Shown: positions 24,734 to 33,302, counted from the first letter of the stretch. The stretch: DNA of 40,500 nucleotides from an uncultured Bacteroidota bacterium (GCA_903926855.1 CAIYKV010000087.1:1-40500), one strand, 5' to 3'. A program made the numbers and translations. Notes: generated by a model from the letters alone, not told the origin.

Positions 24734-25372
24734 TTATTTTTTTAAAATTTGATGTATGGCAACGGCGAGCAAGGTTCCAGCAAATGGGGCTGTGAGATAT
24801 ACCCATAGATTATGAAAATTTGTACTGATCACAGCAGGGGCAATTGATCTGGCCGGATTCATAGAAGCGCCCGAAATTGGGCCGGCAAACATGGCTTCCA
24901 GTAATACAACTGATCCAATCGCAGCTCCTGCAAAAAGTCCTTGTTCTTTAGATCCGGTAGCAACCTGTAAAATCACAAACATCAGAATAAAGCTTAGTAT
25001 GATTTCCAGTACAAAAGATTGCATTGCATCATTGGCAGGTAAAGTAGCACCCAGGAAAACAGAACCCGGGAAGAGAAATTTGATAACCAGACTGGCCGCC
25101 AATGCACCGGCTAACTGACTGGCGATATAAGGGAACACTTGTTTCCTGGCAAACACTTTGTTGGCGGCAAAAGCAATCGTAACGGCCGGATTCATATGCG
25201 CACCTGAAATGGGACCGATGGAATAGATCATCGCCATTACAATTAATCCGAAAGTAATGGCTACTCCAATATGTGTAACTGCCCCTTGGGTTACTTCATC
25301 AACTACTGCAGCACCTGTTCCGCAAAAGACAAGCATAAAAGTTCCCAGAAATTCGGCCAGGTATTTTTTCAT
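24734..25372 (-). CDS. MIP-family aquaporin, probable arsenite channel
   Basis: The 212-residue protein has six membrane segments and both pore half-helices, GAHMNPAVTI and GASMNPARSI, with intact NPA motifs and the pore arginine after the second. By sequence alone it resembles the AqpZ branch. Its place inside an arsenic operon suggests it passes arsenite, as AqpS does in Sinorhizobium meliloti, letting arsenite made by ArsC leave down its gradient. Its ATG overlaps the stop of the GNAT gene (25369-25372). Confidence 0.9.
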   Translation of the reverse strand: MKKYLAEFLGTFMLVFCGTGAAVVDEVTQGAVTHIGVAITFGLIVMAMIYSIGPISGAHMNPAVTIAFAANKVFARKQVFPYIASQLAGALAASLVIKFLFPGSVFLGATLPANDAMQSFVLEIILSFILMFVILQVATGSKEQGLFAGAAIGSVVLLEAMFAGPISGASMNPARSIAPAVISTNFHNLWVYLTAPFAGTLLAVAIHQILKK

Positions 25373-25860
25373 TCGATCCCTGTTTTATCACTTCTTCTTT
25401 CCAATAAAACCGTATCTCTCCAAACACCATTCATTTTCCCAATCCGCTCTCTTGTTCCCAGTATCCTGAATCCGCAGGCTTTATGAATAGCCAAACTGGA
25501 TGCATTCTCAGGAAAAATACCTGCCTGTAAAGTCCAGTAATTTGCTTTTTCGCTTTCTTCAATCAAAGCCTGTAATAATTGTTTACCAATGCCTTTACCT
25601 CTTGCTGTGGCCCTAACATAAATACTTACTTCTCCCACACCAGCATACACGCATCTTCCGCTAACCGGAGTAATAGCGGCCCAACCCAAAACAGTATCGC
25701 CTTCAACAGCAACCAATCTGGGTGTAGGGGCATGTGCTGCATCCCATTCTTCCCATTGAGGCGCGTTAGTTTGAAAAGTGGCATTACCAGTGGCAATGCC
25801 TTCTGTATAGATGGCTAAAACAGATTCCCCGTGGGAAGGGAGCATTGGGAGGATTTGCAT
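25369..25860 (-). CDS. GNAT-family N-acetyltransferase, ArsN-like
   Basis: The 163-residue protein has the GNAT fold with the acetyl-CoA loop VRATARGKGIGKQLLQALI (the Q/RxxGxG/A motif reads RGKGIG). The N-terminal part IYTEGIATGNATFQTNAPQWEEWDAAH is of the phosphinothricin/ArsN1-type acetyltransferase group. ArsN1 proteins acetylate organoarsenicals related to glutamate analogues. Here it sits between arsM and the aquaporin gene, so a part in detoxification of methylated or amino-acid-like arsenic compounds is plausible but unproven. Confidence 0.85.
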   Translation of the reverse strand: MQILPMLPSHGESVLAIYTEGIATGNATFQTNAPQWEEWDAAHAPTPRLVAVEGDTVLGWAAITPVSGRCVYAGVGEVSIYVRATARGKGIGKQLLQALIEESEKANYWTLQAGIFPENASSLAIHKACGFRILGTRERIGKMNGVWRDTVLLERRSDKTGIE

Positions 25861-25948
25861 GTTTTTAAATGGTTAATGGCTAAATTGTTTTATGGTTTTT
25901 TATGCGATAAATCATTCTTTATATGACAAGCTGATACTTGATGCTTAA

Positions 25949-26797
25949 TTAATCACAGCATCCCGGGGCACAGCAGGCTTGCTTTTGATCAGTTGCTTTC
26001 TCTGCATACACAGTTATGCTTTTGATACTGGCTCCGCTATTTCTAAAAGAAGCGATTTCTTCCTGGGTAAAATATTCCAGTAGAATATCATCGGGCACTA
26101 TAATGTCTTTTTCTTTTTGCAGGGTTATATTACTAAATCCGGTTGCTTCAATCAATTCCAGGTATACTTGTTTTTGAATGGCGCCGGATATACAACCTGC
26201 ATACATTTCGGCAGCTGATTTTAATTTGGCAGGTAACTCTCCTTCCAATACAATATCAGAGATACTGAAATGTCCGCCGGGTTTTAATACGCGAAACACT
26301 TCGGATAATACATTAAATTTATTGGGTACCAGGTTGAGTACACAATTACTCACTACCACATCAGCAATATTCGCAGATACGGGCATATGTTCAATATCAC
26401 CGAAGCGAAATTCTATATTATGGTAGTTGAGTTTTTCTGCATTCTCTCTGGCTTTTTCAATCATTTTCTCGGTGAAATCAATACCGATTACTTTGCCTTT
26501 CTCACCGGTAATAGCCCTGGCTACAAAACAATCATTACCTGCACCGCTACCCAAATCAATTACGGTATCGCCGCTTTTGATTTTTGCAAATTCAGTGGGT
26601 AAACCACAACCCAAGCCAAGGTCTGCATCAGAAGTATATCCTTCCAGGTGGGTATAGTCATCTGCCATCAGGTTATATACTTCAGTACTGCAGGCACCCG
26701 AGCCACAGCAGGATGCTGCATTTTGTGAACGGGGTTGTTCGGCTATCGTGCTGTATTTTTCTTTCACCAATTCTTTCAATGTGTTTTCGGTTTGCAT
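25949..26797 (-). CDS. arsM: Arsenite S-adenosylmethionine methyltransferase
   Basis: ArsM methylates arsenite to volatile or less retained forms. The 282-residue protein has the SAM-binding motif VIDLGSGAGNDC and the three cysteines equivalent to the arsenic-binding set: C90 (GNDC), C152 (VVSNCVLNL) and C202 (YAGCIS). It also has extra N-terminal Cys (SCCGSGAC) and a Cys-rich tail (ACCAPGCCD) that may bind arsenite. Start ATG 26797. It follows arsR by 23 bases and precedes the GNAT gene by 88 bases on the same strand. Confidence 0.95.
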   Translation of the reverse strand: MQTENTLKELVKEKYSTIAEQPRSQNAASCCGSGACSTEVYNLMADDYTHLEGYTSDADLGLGCGLPTEFAKIKSGDTVIDLGSGAGNDCFVARAITGEKGKVIGIDFTEKMIEKARENAEKLNYHNIEFRFGDIEHMPVSANIADVVVSNCVLNLVPNKFNVLSEVFRVLKPGGHFSISDIVLEGELPAKLKSAAEMYAGCISGAIQKQVYLELIEATGFSNITLQKEKDIIVPDDILLEYFTQEEIASFRNSGASIKSITVYAEKATDQKQACCAPGCCD

Positions 26798-26820
26798 ATA
26801 TATTTAGTTTAGTGTTTTCT

Positions 26821-27156
26821 TTAGCAGCAGGATTTTTGTTGTTGCACTTTTAATGAGGAGAACAGGGTATTGAACTCATGACTGAATTTTTCAAATGCTT
26901 TCCAGTTAATGCAGTAACAGCTTTTCGGGCCTTCTACAGTTCCACTGATCAGTCCGGCTTCTTTTAATTCTTTTAAGTGTTGTGAAACGGTAGATTGTGC
27001 CAAGGGTAATATTTCTACGATCTCTCCACAGATACATTGGTTCTGTTCTGCCAATATTTTCAGAATCGCAATACGGGCCGGATGCGCAAAAGCTTTGGCA
27101 AACTGGGAAAGATCCTGCTCTTTCTGGGTAAAGGAGCTTGTTTTGGGACTAGCCAT
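26821..27156 (-). CDS. arsR: ArsR-family arsenic-responsive repressor
   Basis: The 111-residue winged-helix repressor has DNA-binding helices LAEQNQCICGEIVEILPLAQSTVSQHLKELKEAGL, with a CxC pair C41/C43 placed as in classical ArsR arsenite-binding sites. Further cysteines follow at C80, C82 and the C-terminal C110/C111. Binding of arsenite should release it from DNA and induce the operon arsR-arsM-GNAT-aquaporin-arsC. Two palindromes with ATCGT/ACGAT arms lie right upstream of its ATG 27156. Confidence 0.93.
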   Translation of the reverse strand: MASPKTSSFTQKEQDLSQFAKAFAHPARIAILKILAEQNQCICGEIVEILPLAQSTVSQHLKELKEAGLISGTVEGPKSCYCINWKAFEKFSHEFNTLFSSLKVQQQKSCC

Positions 27157-27160
27157 TGAT

Positions 27161-27180
27161 TTATCGTTTTTGTACGATAA
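27161..27180. promoter_or_regulatory. Putative ArsR operator 1
   Basis: An inverted repeat TTATCGT / ACGATAA with a 6-base spacer lies 5 bases upstream of the arsR start. It shares the ATCGT/ACGAT half-site with operator 2. Confidence 0.55.
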
Positions 27181-27202
27181 TACAAAGTAAATGCTTTTTT
27201 GT

Positions 27203-27228
27203 TAATAATCGTATTTATACGATTATTA
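27203..27228. promoter_or_regulatory. Putative ArsR operator 2
   Basis: A perfect 11-bp inverted repeat TAATAATCGTA / TACGATTATTA with spacer TTTA lies about 47 bases upstream of arsR, where the promoter would be. It could equally act as a hairpin, but the half-site shared with operator 1 favours protein binding. Confidence 0.6.
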
Positions 27229-27326
27229 TTTTTTTAGTTTCTAGCCCGTATGATTTTGATAGGAGTTAACCATAGATTGCATCTCTTTTTATATTATTAA
27301 ATGCACAGTTAAGCCACAGAATAACT

Positions 27327-27387
27327 ACAGTATACCCACTAGAATGTGGGTTTACTGTGGGTGAACTGTGGGTGAACTGTGGGTGAA
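27327..27387 (+). repeat. Palindrome overlapping three tandem 11-bp units
   Basis: Inside a gene-free stretch (27229-27671), an imperfect inverted repeat ACAGTA-ACCCAC / GTGGGT-TACTGT at 27327-27358 runs into three exact tandem copies of CTGTGGGTGAA at 27355-27365, 27366-27376 and 27377-27387. They could be iteron-like binding sites or slippage. Confidence 0.75.
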
Positions 27388-27424
27388 CCTTGAGTTTGCT
27401 ATGCCTGTAAAGCGTATTTAGTAT

Positions 27425-27440
27425 AGGACAGGACAGGACA
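27425..27440 (+). repeat. Three tandem AGGAC units
   Basis: The 5-bp unit AGGAC is repeated three times directly downstream of the 11-bp tandem array. The remaining part of the interval up to 27671 is AT-rich and shows no gene. Confidence 0.7.
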
Positions 27441-27671
27441 CTTAGCTATACCAACCTGACTCATCTGGAGCTTGATTTACTGTAGTATATTTCCCGATTA
27501 GTTTGCTTTTTGGTTAGTGAAACCAGTAATCAGATTTATTTGGCAGCTCCGTTCATCCTATGATATTTACCACTCACCACAATACAAAAACACTAAATTT
27601 TTATAAATCATTTATAATCAATGATTTATAGTAAGCCAGTTATCATCCGCTACCTATTACTTAAAAAAACA

Positions 27672-27714
27672 TGGTACTGTGTGTTGCATAGTACCAAATA
27701 AATCCCCATCTTTG
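27672..27714 (+). promoter_or_regulatory. Promoter and operator of the PadR/PspC operon
   Basis: The inverted repeat TGGTACT (27672-27678) / AGTACCA (27690-27696) has an 11-base spacer and overlaps the likely -33 element TTG at 27684-27686. Twenty bases further is CATCTTTG (27707-27714), one base off the TAnnTTTG box. A PadR repressor is encoded downstream, so autorepression at this site is a sensible reading. Confidence 0.55.
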
Positions 27715-27795
27715 TGTTGTCAAAGGATGAAAGAGGCAAAACCGATCCATCCTTTCAAAACAAAAATCATTATAAACACATTTAATAGAAACACC

Positions 27796-27987
27796 ATGAA
27801 AACGCAAAACACAACCTTCTTTCAAACACTGGGTCAAAACCAACTCGAAAATTTAGTGAAAGAAGTAAAAGAAACCGTTGCTACCAATCTTACCCAGATT
27901 AACCGGAAAACTGCTTTTGGAACAGCAGATCTCTGGAACCTGGAGCGTAACAGAAGAAACAGGGTTATCAGGAGACATTTAGCATAA
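27796..27987 (+). CDS. Small hypothetical protein (63 aa) leading the PadR/PspC operon
   Basis: The frame starts at ATG 27796 (MKTQNTTFFQTLGQNQ) and ends in a basic tail (NRRNRVIRRHLA). It is predicted helical, amphipathic and soluble, with no membrane segment. The in-frame upstream extension overlaps the promoter and is rejected. Small basic proteins at this place recur before PadR/PspC genes in Bacteroidota as far as I recall, but no function is known to me. It is separated from padR by 57 bases. Confidence 0.65.
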   Translation: MKTQNTTFFQTLGQNQLENLVKEVKETVATNLTQINRKTAFGTADLWNLERNRRNRVIRRHLA

Positions 27988-28044
27988 CACTCAATTCTTT
28001 CCCGATAGTCAGAAATAATTCAATCACCGGGTCCTTCACTAAAA

Positions 28045-28437
28045 ATGTCAGGATCCGCAAAAACGCCGGTTATGGATATTCAGAACACACAAAGTCAGAT
28101 GCGAAAGGGCGTATTGGAGTTTTGCATTCTTTCCATCATTCGCCAGGGAGAAGTCTATCCCAGTGATCTTGTAGAGAGAATGAAATCTGCCAACCTGCAT
28201 ATTCTGGAAGGCACACTCTACCCGTTGCTTACCCGTTTAAAAAACGCAGGCCTGCTAACCTACCGCTGGGTAGAAAGTAATAGCGGACCACCACGCAAAT
28301 ACTTTGTAATGACAGATAAGGGTTTGGAGTTTTATAGTGAACTGGAAAGAACCTGGCAGGAACTGGCCGATGCAGTTCATGCACTCACAAGACCCGCATC
28401 AGATAATCCATCCGATGAAAACCCCACCCAACCTTAA
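28045..28437 (+). CDS. PadR-family transcriptional regulator
   Basis: The 130-residue protein has the PadR winged helix: MRKGVLEFCILSIIRQGEVYPSDLVERM, then ILEGTLYPLLTRLKNAGLLTYRW (recognition helix around GTLYPLLTRL), and the wing SGPPRKYFVMTDKG. A short C-terminal helix serves for dimerisation. The start may be ATG 28045 or ATG 28072 (MDIQNTQSQ). PadR proteins repress stress-response genes and often themselves; here the target is probably the operon with the pspC gene that follows by 21 bases. Confidence 0.92.
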   Translation: MSGSAKTPVMDIQNTQSQMRKGVLEFCILSIIRQGEVYPSDLVERMKSANLHILEGTLYPLLTRLKNAGLLTYRWVESNSGPPRKYFVMTDKGLEFYSELERTWQELADAVHALTRPASDNPSDENPTQP

Positions 28438-28458
28438 CCAACCTAAACTGAACATACC

Positions 28459-30690
28459 ATGAAAAAGGTAATTAATATAAACTTTCAAGGCAGGGTAATA
28501 CCTATCGAAGAATCTGCTTACGATATACTGAAGCAATATGTAGAAAGCCTGCGTAGATTCTTTGCCAACGAGGAAGGTCGCGACGAAATCATCAATGATA
28601 TCGAAGGCCGTATCGCCGAATTATTTGGTGAAAGCCTCAAAAAAGGAAGTACCTGTATTACAGATGATGATGTAAACCATATCATCGCCAGTATGGGCCG
28701 CCCGGAAGACTTTGAAGATGAGGAAGGCAAAGTGCAGTCACAATTAGGCGGCGAAGAAAAACAAAGCAGAACCAGTTATCAATATGAACCTGCCAATGAT
28801 GCTCCCCGAGGAAGATTGTATCGTGATGATAACGATAAAATATTAGGCGGTGTTTGCGGCGGTCTGGCCAGTTACCTGCGTATCGACCCAACCATTGTTC
28901 GTCTGGTATTTGCCCTGATCAGCTTTGCGGCAGGAGGTGGTATATTATTATACATTCTTTTATGGATAATTCTGCCTTCAAAACCACTGTCCAATACTTC
29001 TACTACCAAGCGCTTATATCGTAACCCCGATGAAAAAGTGGTTGCCGGAGTAGCCAGTGGTATTGCATCTTATTTTGATATCGCTATCTGGGTACCTCGT
29101 CTGATCTTCGCCTTACCATTGGTTACCGGTATCTTAACCTCTATCGTAAGAAAAACGTTCTGGTTCGATGATGACTTTTTCCCTGGATTTGTTTTCGGAT
29201 CTTTTGGCGGTACCTTGTTTGTAGTATATGTAGTTTTATGGGCAGTAATACCGGAAGCAAAAAGTGCTTCGGAAAAACTGGAAATGCGTGGAGAAAAAGT
29301 TGACCTGAACACAATTAAAAATACCATTCAGGAAGATCTGGAAGGATTTAAATCACGTGCAGAAAAATGGGGTGGTGAATTCAAAGATAAAGCACAACAG
29401 TTTGGTCATGAATTTGGACAAACCGTAAATCAGAAAACACAGCAATTTAGTAAAGAAGCCGGCTATGTTGCCCATAGTGGTGGAAACAGATTGCTCAGGG
29501 CCATTGGTATCATGTTCAAAGCATTCTTCCTGTTTATTGCCGGAGTAATTGCTTTCGCCTTACTGGTTGCTTTACTGGCACTGATGGCAGCAGGTATTGG
29601 TGTATTTCCGCTGAAAAACTTTTTCCTCGAAGGGTTCTGGCAAAATTTCCTGGCCTGGTCAACACTACTATTATTTCTGGGTGTACCAGTCATCGCATTC
29701 ATTACCTGGGTTATCCGCCGCATCATGGGCGTTAGATCAGGAAACAAGTATATCGGGTTTACGTTCGCAGGGCTTTGGGTAATGGGCTTAATCTCTGCCG
29801 GTATCCTCGCAGCTTCTATTGCACAGAATTTTGATGCAAGGGCAAGAGATAAACAGGACTATAGTATCGTTCAACCCTCTCATGGCAAACTCATTGTAAA
29901 AGTGCCCGAAAGCAAAGTGAAAGTATATGGAAGGTTCTTTAAAATGGATGGTATTCTGAGCATGACGGATGATAGCCTTTTTCTGAATAATGTTCGTCTG
30001 CATCTTGTAAAAAGCACAGATTCCACCTTCCATGTAAGTGCCTATAAATATAGCCATGGAAGTGATGAATCCAATGCAGTAAATAATGTGAAAGAAATTA
30101 ATTATGGCATTAACCAGGATGATAGTGTATTGTTACTTGATCGAGGATTTTCTTTGCAGCGCGGCACCAAATTCCGCAACCAGAGTGTAACGGTTACTGT
30201 TCAGGTACCTGTAGGAAAAAGAATAGTGATTACAGGAAGTGTGAATAGAAGACTGAATTATTTCCATATCAATTCACGTAATGGCGACTGGGATTTTGAT
30301 GACGACTGGAATAACAATTGGGAAAACTGGAGTTCGGATGTAGAATATGTTATGACAGCCGGTGGATTGGAAAGGGTTAAAAAGGAACATGTAAATGAAG
30401 ATGAAAACAATGACGGAAATAACACAGAGAAAGATGCCATTGAGAAATACAAGAAAAGCAAAGAAGACCTGAAAAAAGAATATGATAAAAAGCAAAAAGA
30501 AGCGGAAGATTTGAAAAAGGAACTGGAAAAACCGGTAGATACTACACGCTATCATTACCAGAAATCAGTTTCCTACATAGAAAATACAGACCCGGCTAAA
30601 TTTCAGGGCAATGGAAGAAAAAATAATAATGAGGAACTCGATCTTTCTTCTGAAGGCTCTGCAGCACTCATGATTATGCAAATGATATGA
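28459..30690 (+). CDS. PspC-domain envelope-stress membrane protein (two PspC domains)
   Basis: The 743-residue protein has an N-terminal cytoplasmic helical domain (residues 1-90, with EIINDIEGRIAELFGE). Two PspC domains follow: RLYRDDNDKILGGVCGGLASYL with membrane span at about 118-175, and a second, more diverged RLYRNPDEKVVAGVASGIASYF. More membrane spans at about 345-450 come next, then a beta-rich extracytoplasmic part and a long charged coiled coil (about residues 650-700) before the C-terminus. PspC proteins sense membrane damage. The large C-terminal part is typical of Bacteroidota fusions. It is in line with padR and a following small gene. Confidence 0.9.
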   Translation: MKKVININFQGRVIPIEESAYDILKQYVESLRRFFANEEGRDEIINDIEGRIAELFGESLKKGSTCITDDDVNHIIASMGRPEDFEDEEGKVQSQLGGEEKQSRTSYQYEPANDAPRGRLYRDDNDKILGGVCGGLASYLRIDPTIVRLVFALISFAAGGGILLYILLWIILPSKPLSNTSTTKRLYRNPDEKVVAGVASGIASYFDIAIWVPRLIFALPLVTGILTSIVRKTFWFDDDFFPGFVFGSFGGTLFVVYVVLWAVIPEAKSASEKLEMRGEKVDLNTIKNTIQEDLEGFKSRAEKWGGEFKDKAQQFGHEFGQTVNQKTQQFSKEAGYVAHSGGNRLLRAIGIMFKAFFLFIAGVIAFALLVALLALMAAGIGVFPLKNFFLEGFWQNFLAWSTLLLFLGVPVIAFITWVIRRIMGVRSGNKYIGFTFAGLWVMGLISAGILAASIAQNFDARARDKQDYSIVQPSHGKLIVKVPESKVKVYGRFFKMDGILSMTDDSLFLNNVRLHLVKSTDSTFHVSAYKYSHGSDESNAVNNVKEINYGINQDDSVLLLDRGFSLQRGTKFRNQSVTVTVQVPVGKRIVITGSVNRRLNYFHINSRNGDWDFDDDWNNNWENWSSDVEYVMTAGGLERVKKEHVNEDENNDGNNTEKDAIEKYKKSKEDLKKEYDKKQKEAEDLKKELEKPVDTTRYHYQKSVSYIENTDPAKFQGNGRKNNNEELDLSSEGSAALMIMQMI

Positions 30691-30716
30691 TAAACTCGGT
30701 TGAAGTTGGGAGAAAA

Positions 30717-30755
30717 AAGAACCCTGTCTTGATCACAGGAGGGGGTTCTTCCCTT
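30717..30755 (+). terminator. Hairpin after the pspC gene
   Basis: The arms AAGAACCC / GGGTTCTT extend inward through a further TGT/ACA pairing and are followed by CCCTTT. It is a weak terminator that may attenuate transcription into the next small gene. Confidence 0.55.
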
Positions 30756-30787
30756 TAGCATCATTTTGAAAAACTAAATAGTTTTTT

Positions 30788-31177
30788 ATGAGAAAAATAA
30801 TTTTGGTACTGTTGATCTGTGTGATTTGTATGACCGCTTTTGTGGCACATATTGCACACAAAATTTTCTGGAACCATAATGTGGCTATAAAAGTAAATGA
30901 GACAGAAAATAGTTACCGTATTTACGCGGCTTACGATAAAAACCGAACAGAAGATGTCCAGAACTATATAGATGCAAAATTACAATCCAATCATATTTTC
31001 CGAAACGCAAAAATTGATGCGGATATTATTTTGGATGATCATACGGATATTTATGTAAAATGCTCACCCGGCAGACTATTGATCAAACTGGATAAAAATA
31101 AAAATGACCTGGCAGCCTACGCGCGCATTAAATCCCTCGGGGAAGGAATCAAACAAAAGCTGGCGCAGAATGAATAA
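30788..31177 (+). CDS. Hypothetical membrane-anchored protein (129 aa)
   Basis: The protein starts MRKIILVLLICVICMTAFVAHIAHKIFW, an N-terminal anchor or signal. A ~95-residue alpha/beta domain with many charged residues and the segment ADIILDDHTDIYVKCSPGRLLIKLDKNK follows. No known domain is recognised. It lies 97 bases after the pspC gene on the same strand, past a weak hairpin, so it may belong to the same stress operon. Confidence 0.65.
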   Translation: MRKIILVLLICVICMTAFVAHIAHKIFWNHNVAIKVNETENSYRIYAAYDKNRTEDVQNYIDAKLQSNHIFRNAKIDADIILDDHTDIYVKCSPGRLLIKLDKNKNDLAAYARIKSLGEGIKQKLAQNE

Positions 31178-31294
31178 ATAATCTTGTCTTGTGCTTCCAG
31201 ACTATTTAATATCTGGCTAATTACAAAAATGAAAATTATCAATAGAGGGTAGCAGGTACTTAATTTCATTCTTCCCCTGCGTTCCCTGCAGTTC

Positions 31295-31330
31295 TTTGCC
31301 TGCCCGACTATGCCGTTCAGGCGGGCGTTC
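31295..31330 (+). repeat. REP-like palindromic element, left copy
   Basis: This 36-base sequence is the reverse complement of 33208-33243 with a single mismatch. Each copy contains imperfect hairpin arms GCCTGCC / GGCGGGC and is GC-rich in an AT-rich genome, as for extragenic REP elements. The remaining 31178-31496 interval has no gene. Confidence 0.8.
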
Positions 31331-31467
31331 CCCGCCGTGCTGGTTTTCCAGATGGTAGTAAAAGAAACCCTGCAGAATAATCTATATGGCCCGTTGGTAA
31401 ATTCAATTGTTTAGTAAAGCATTGCCTCGCATTGCTTTTTTTATTTTTATCCCCCCTTTGCTTCTCT

Positions 31468-31475
31468 TATTTTTG
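31468..31475 (+). promoter_or_regulatory. -7 box for gcvT
   Basis: TATTTTTG matches TAnnTTTG and ends 21 bases before ATG 31497. The in-frame upstream extension overlaps it, so ATG 31497 is preferred. No good -33 element. Confidence 0.45.
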
Positions 31476-31496
31476 CACCGCATAAATAGAAAAAGA

Positions 31497-32582
31497 ATGA
31501 AAAATACTCCATTTACAAGCAAACACATCGCATTAGGTGCAAAAATGGCCGAATTTGCCGGGTATAATATGCCCATCAGTTATAGTGGTATCAATGATGA
31601 ACATGCTGCTGTACGCAAAAATGCCGGTGTTTTTGATGTAAGCCATATGGGTGAATTCATTTTAAAAGGTGAGAATGCGCTTGACCTCATTCAACGGGTA
31701 ACTTCAAATGACGCTTCTAAGATTACCAATGGCCAGGCACAATACAGTTGCTTTCCAAATAATGAAGGGGGTATTGTAGATGACCTGATTGTGTATTGCC
31801 TGGAATTTGATAAGTCATATATGCTCGTGATAAATGCATCTAATATCGTAAAGGACTGGAATTGGGTAAGCCAACATAATACAAAGGGGGTGGAGATGCA
31901 TAATATCAGCGATAATACCTGTTTACTGGCTATCCAGGGCCCCAATGCCACAAAAATTCTGCAACCTTTGGTAGATACCGATATCATGAACCTCAAATAT
32001 TACACATTTACCCGTGCAAAATTTGCCGGGGTAGAGAATGTAATTGTTAGTGCAACAGGATATACAGGTGCAGGGGGAGTAGAAATTTATTTTGAAGATA
32101 AAGACGGCGCAGCCGATACTATTTGGGATGCTATTTTTGAAACCGGGGCTTCACATGGTATTAAACCCATTGGCCTGGGGGCAAGAGATACTTTACGGTT
32201 AGAAATGGGCTATTGTTTATATGGTAATGATATCGATGATACCACTTCTCCATTAGAAGCCGGGTTAGGATGGATCACCAAATTTACCAAGGACTTTACT
32301 TCCAAACCATTTTTTGAAAAACAGAAAGCAGCAGGCGTTACCCGAAAACTGGTAGGTTTTGAAATGATCGATCGGGGAATTCCCCGTCATGATTACCTGA
32401 TTAAAGATGCCGAGGGTAACACGATAGGCAAAGTTACCAGTGGCACACAAGCCCCTTCTTTGGGGAAAGCGGTAGGACTAGGTTATGTAGCCACCAGCCA
32501 TGCAGCTGTTGATAGCGAGATATACATTGATATCCGGAATACACTTGTAAAAGCCAAAATTGTAAAAGCACCATTTGTATAA
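31497..32582 (+). CDS. gcvT: Glycine cleavage system aminomethyltransferase (T protein)
   Basis: GcvT moves the aminomethyl carbon from lipoyl-GcvH to tetrahydrofolate, releasing ammonia. The 361-residue length is standard. Family blocks include [29 protein letters not shown] at the N-terminus, [23 protein letters not shown], and [22 protein letters not shown] in the folate-binding core, followed by the C-terminal barrel with [21 protein letters not shown]. Start ATG 31497 ([17 protein letters not shown]) agrees with the family; a 30-residue hydrophobic extension upstream is an artefact. gcvH lies 21 kb away on the other strand. Confidence 0.97.
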   Translation: MKNTPFTSKHIALGAKMAEFAGYNMPISYSGINDEHAAVRKNAGVFDVSHMGEFILKGENALDLIQRVTSNDASKITNGQAQYSCFPNNEGGIVDDLIVYCLEFDKSYMLVINASNIVKDWNWVSQHNTKGVEMHNISDNTCLLAIQGPNATKILQPLVDTDIMNLKYYTFTRAKFAGVENVIVSATGYTGAGGVEIYFEDKDGAADTIWDAIFETGASHGIKPIGLGARDTLRLEMGYCLYGNDIDDTTSPLEAGLGWITKFTKDFTSKPFFEKQKAAGVTRKLVGFEMIDRGIPRHDYLIKDAEGNTIGKVTSGTQAPSLGKAVGLGYVATSHAAVDSEIYIDIRNTLVKAKIVKAPFV

Positions 32583-32696
32583 AACAATCAGTCGAAAGGT
32601 TTTATCAATAGGGCTCTTTGGTTATTAACAAAAATCCCCAACTGTTGAAAATATAAAGACAGGCTGAAGGGTATTGCAGAATAGATTTGTAATGCC

Positions 32697-33071
32697 ATGA
32701 ATAAAATTATTACCGCTTTCTTACTCCTGATTTTTTTAAATGCATGTCATCGAAAATCTGTTCCAGGCGCTTCCAATGAAGTAAGCGGAACGGAAACTGG
32801 CTTGGCATCTTTCTATTCAGAAAGCTATAATGGTAAAAAGACTGCCAACGGAGAAATTTATCATTCATCAGATTTTACCGCGGCTCATAAAAAACTTCCA
32901 TTCGGCACCAAAGTAAAAGTTACCAATCTCTCCAACGGTAAAACAGTTAAAGTACGTATCAATGATCGCGGCCCATTCATAGCAGGGCGTATTATCGATC
33001 TTACCAGGGCAGCAGCAAAAAAGATTGATATGATAGATGCGGGTGTGGTTAAAGTAAGAATTCAGTATTAA
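32697..33071 (+). CDS. rlpA: RlpA-like septal ring lytic transglycosylase lipoprotein
   Basis: The 124-residue lipoprotein has signal [20 protein letters not shown] (lipobox LNAC) and a double-psi beta-barrel RlpA domain. Key parts are [41 protein letters not shown], and RINDRGPF with the catalytic aspartate. RlpA enzymes cut naked glycan strands of peptidoglycan in the periplasm. The SPOR domain of longer family members is missing, giving a minimal form. Stands alone, 114 bases after gcvT. Confidence 0.92.
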   Translation: MNKIITAFLLLIFLNACHRKSVPGASNEVSGTETGLASFYSESYNGKKTANGEIYHSSDFTAAHKKLPFGTKVKVTNLSNGKTVKVRINDRGPFIAGRIIDLTRAAAKKIDMIDAGVVKVRIQY

Positions 33072-33207
33072 CATGTTGTACTATTTAAAAATAGTTTACA
33101 TAGCAAAATACGTTGAGTGCTAGTATAGATTCTTAGCGACCATTGCGGTTCACTGCGTTCTTTGCGCTCCTGCTTTTAAAGGTTACCATTAGAAGCTGTA
33201 ACGCAAT

Positions 33208-33243
33208 GAACGCCCGCCTGAACGGCGTAGTCGGGCAGGCAAA
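33208..33243 (-). repeat. REP-like palindromic element, right copy
   Basis: Inverted copy of 31295-31330 (35 of 36 bases). Together they enclose gcvT and rlpA. Sequence outside the 36 bases differs, so this is a pair of short elements rather than the ends of a composite transposon. Confidence 0.8.
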
Positions 33244-33302
33244 GAAAAATGGTGGCAAATAATCAAAATTCCATCTATTGTAAGACCACAACACGTTCAA
33301 AA

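Noticed and set aside
27355..27387. CRISPR array suggested by regular repeats
   Set aside because: Units are 11 bp and directly adjacent with no spacers, and no cas genes are present.
31295..33243. Composite transposon bounded by the inverted 36-bp pair
   Set aside because: The enclosed genes are housekeeping (gcvT, rlpA), no transposase is present and no target duplications were seen; a REP-like pair is the better reading.
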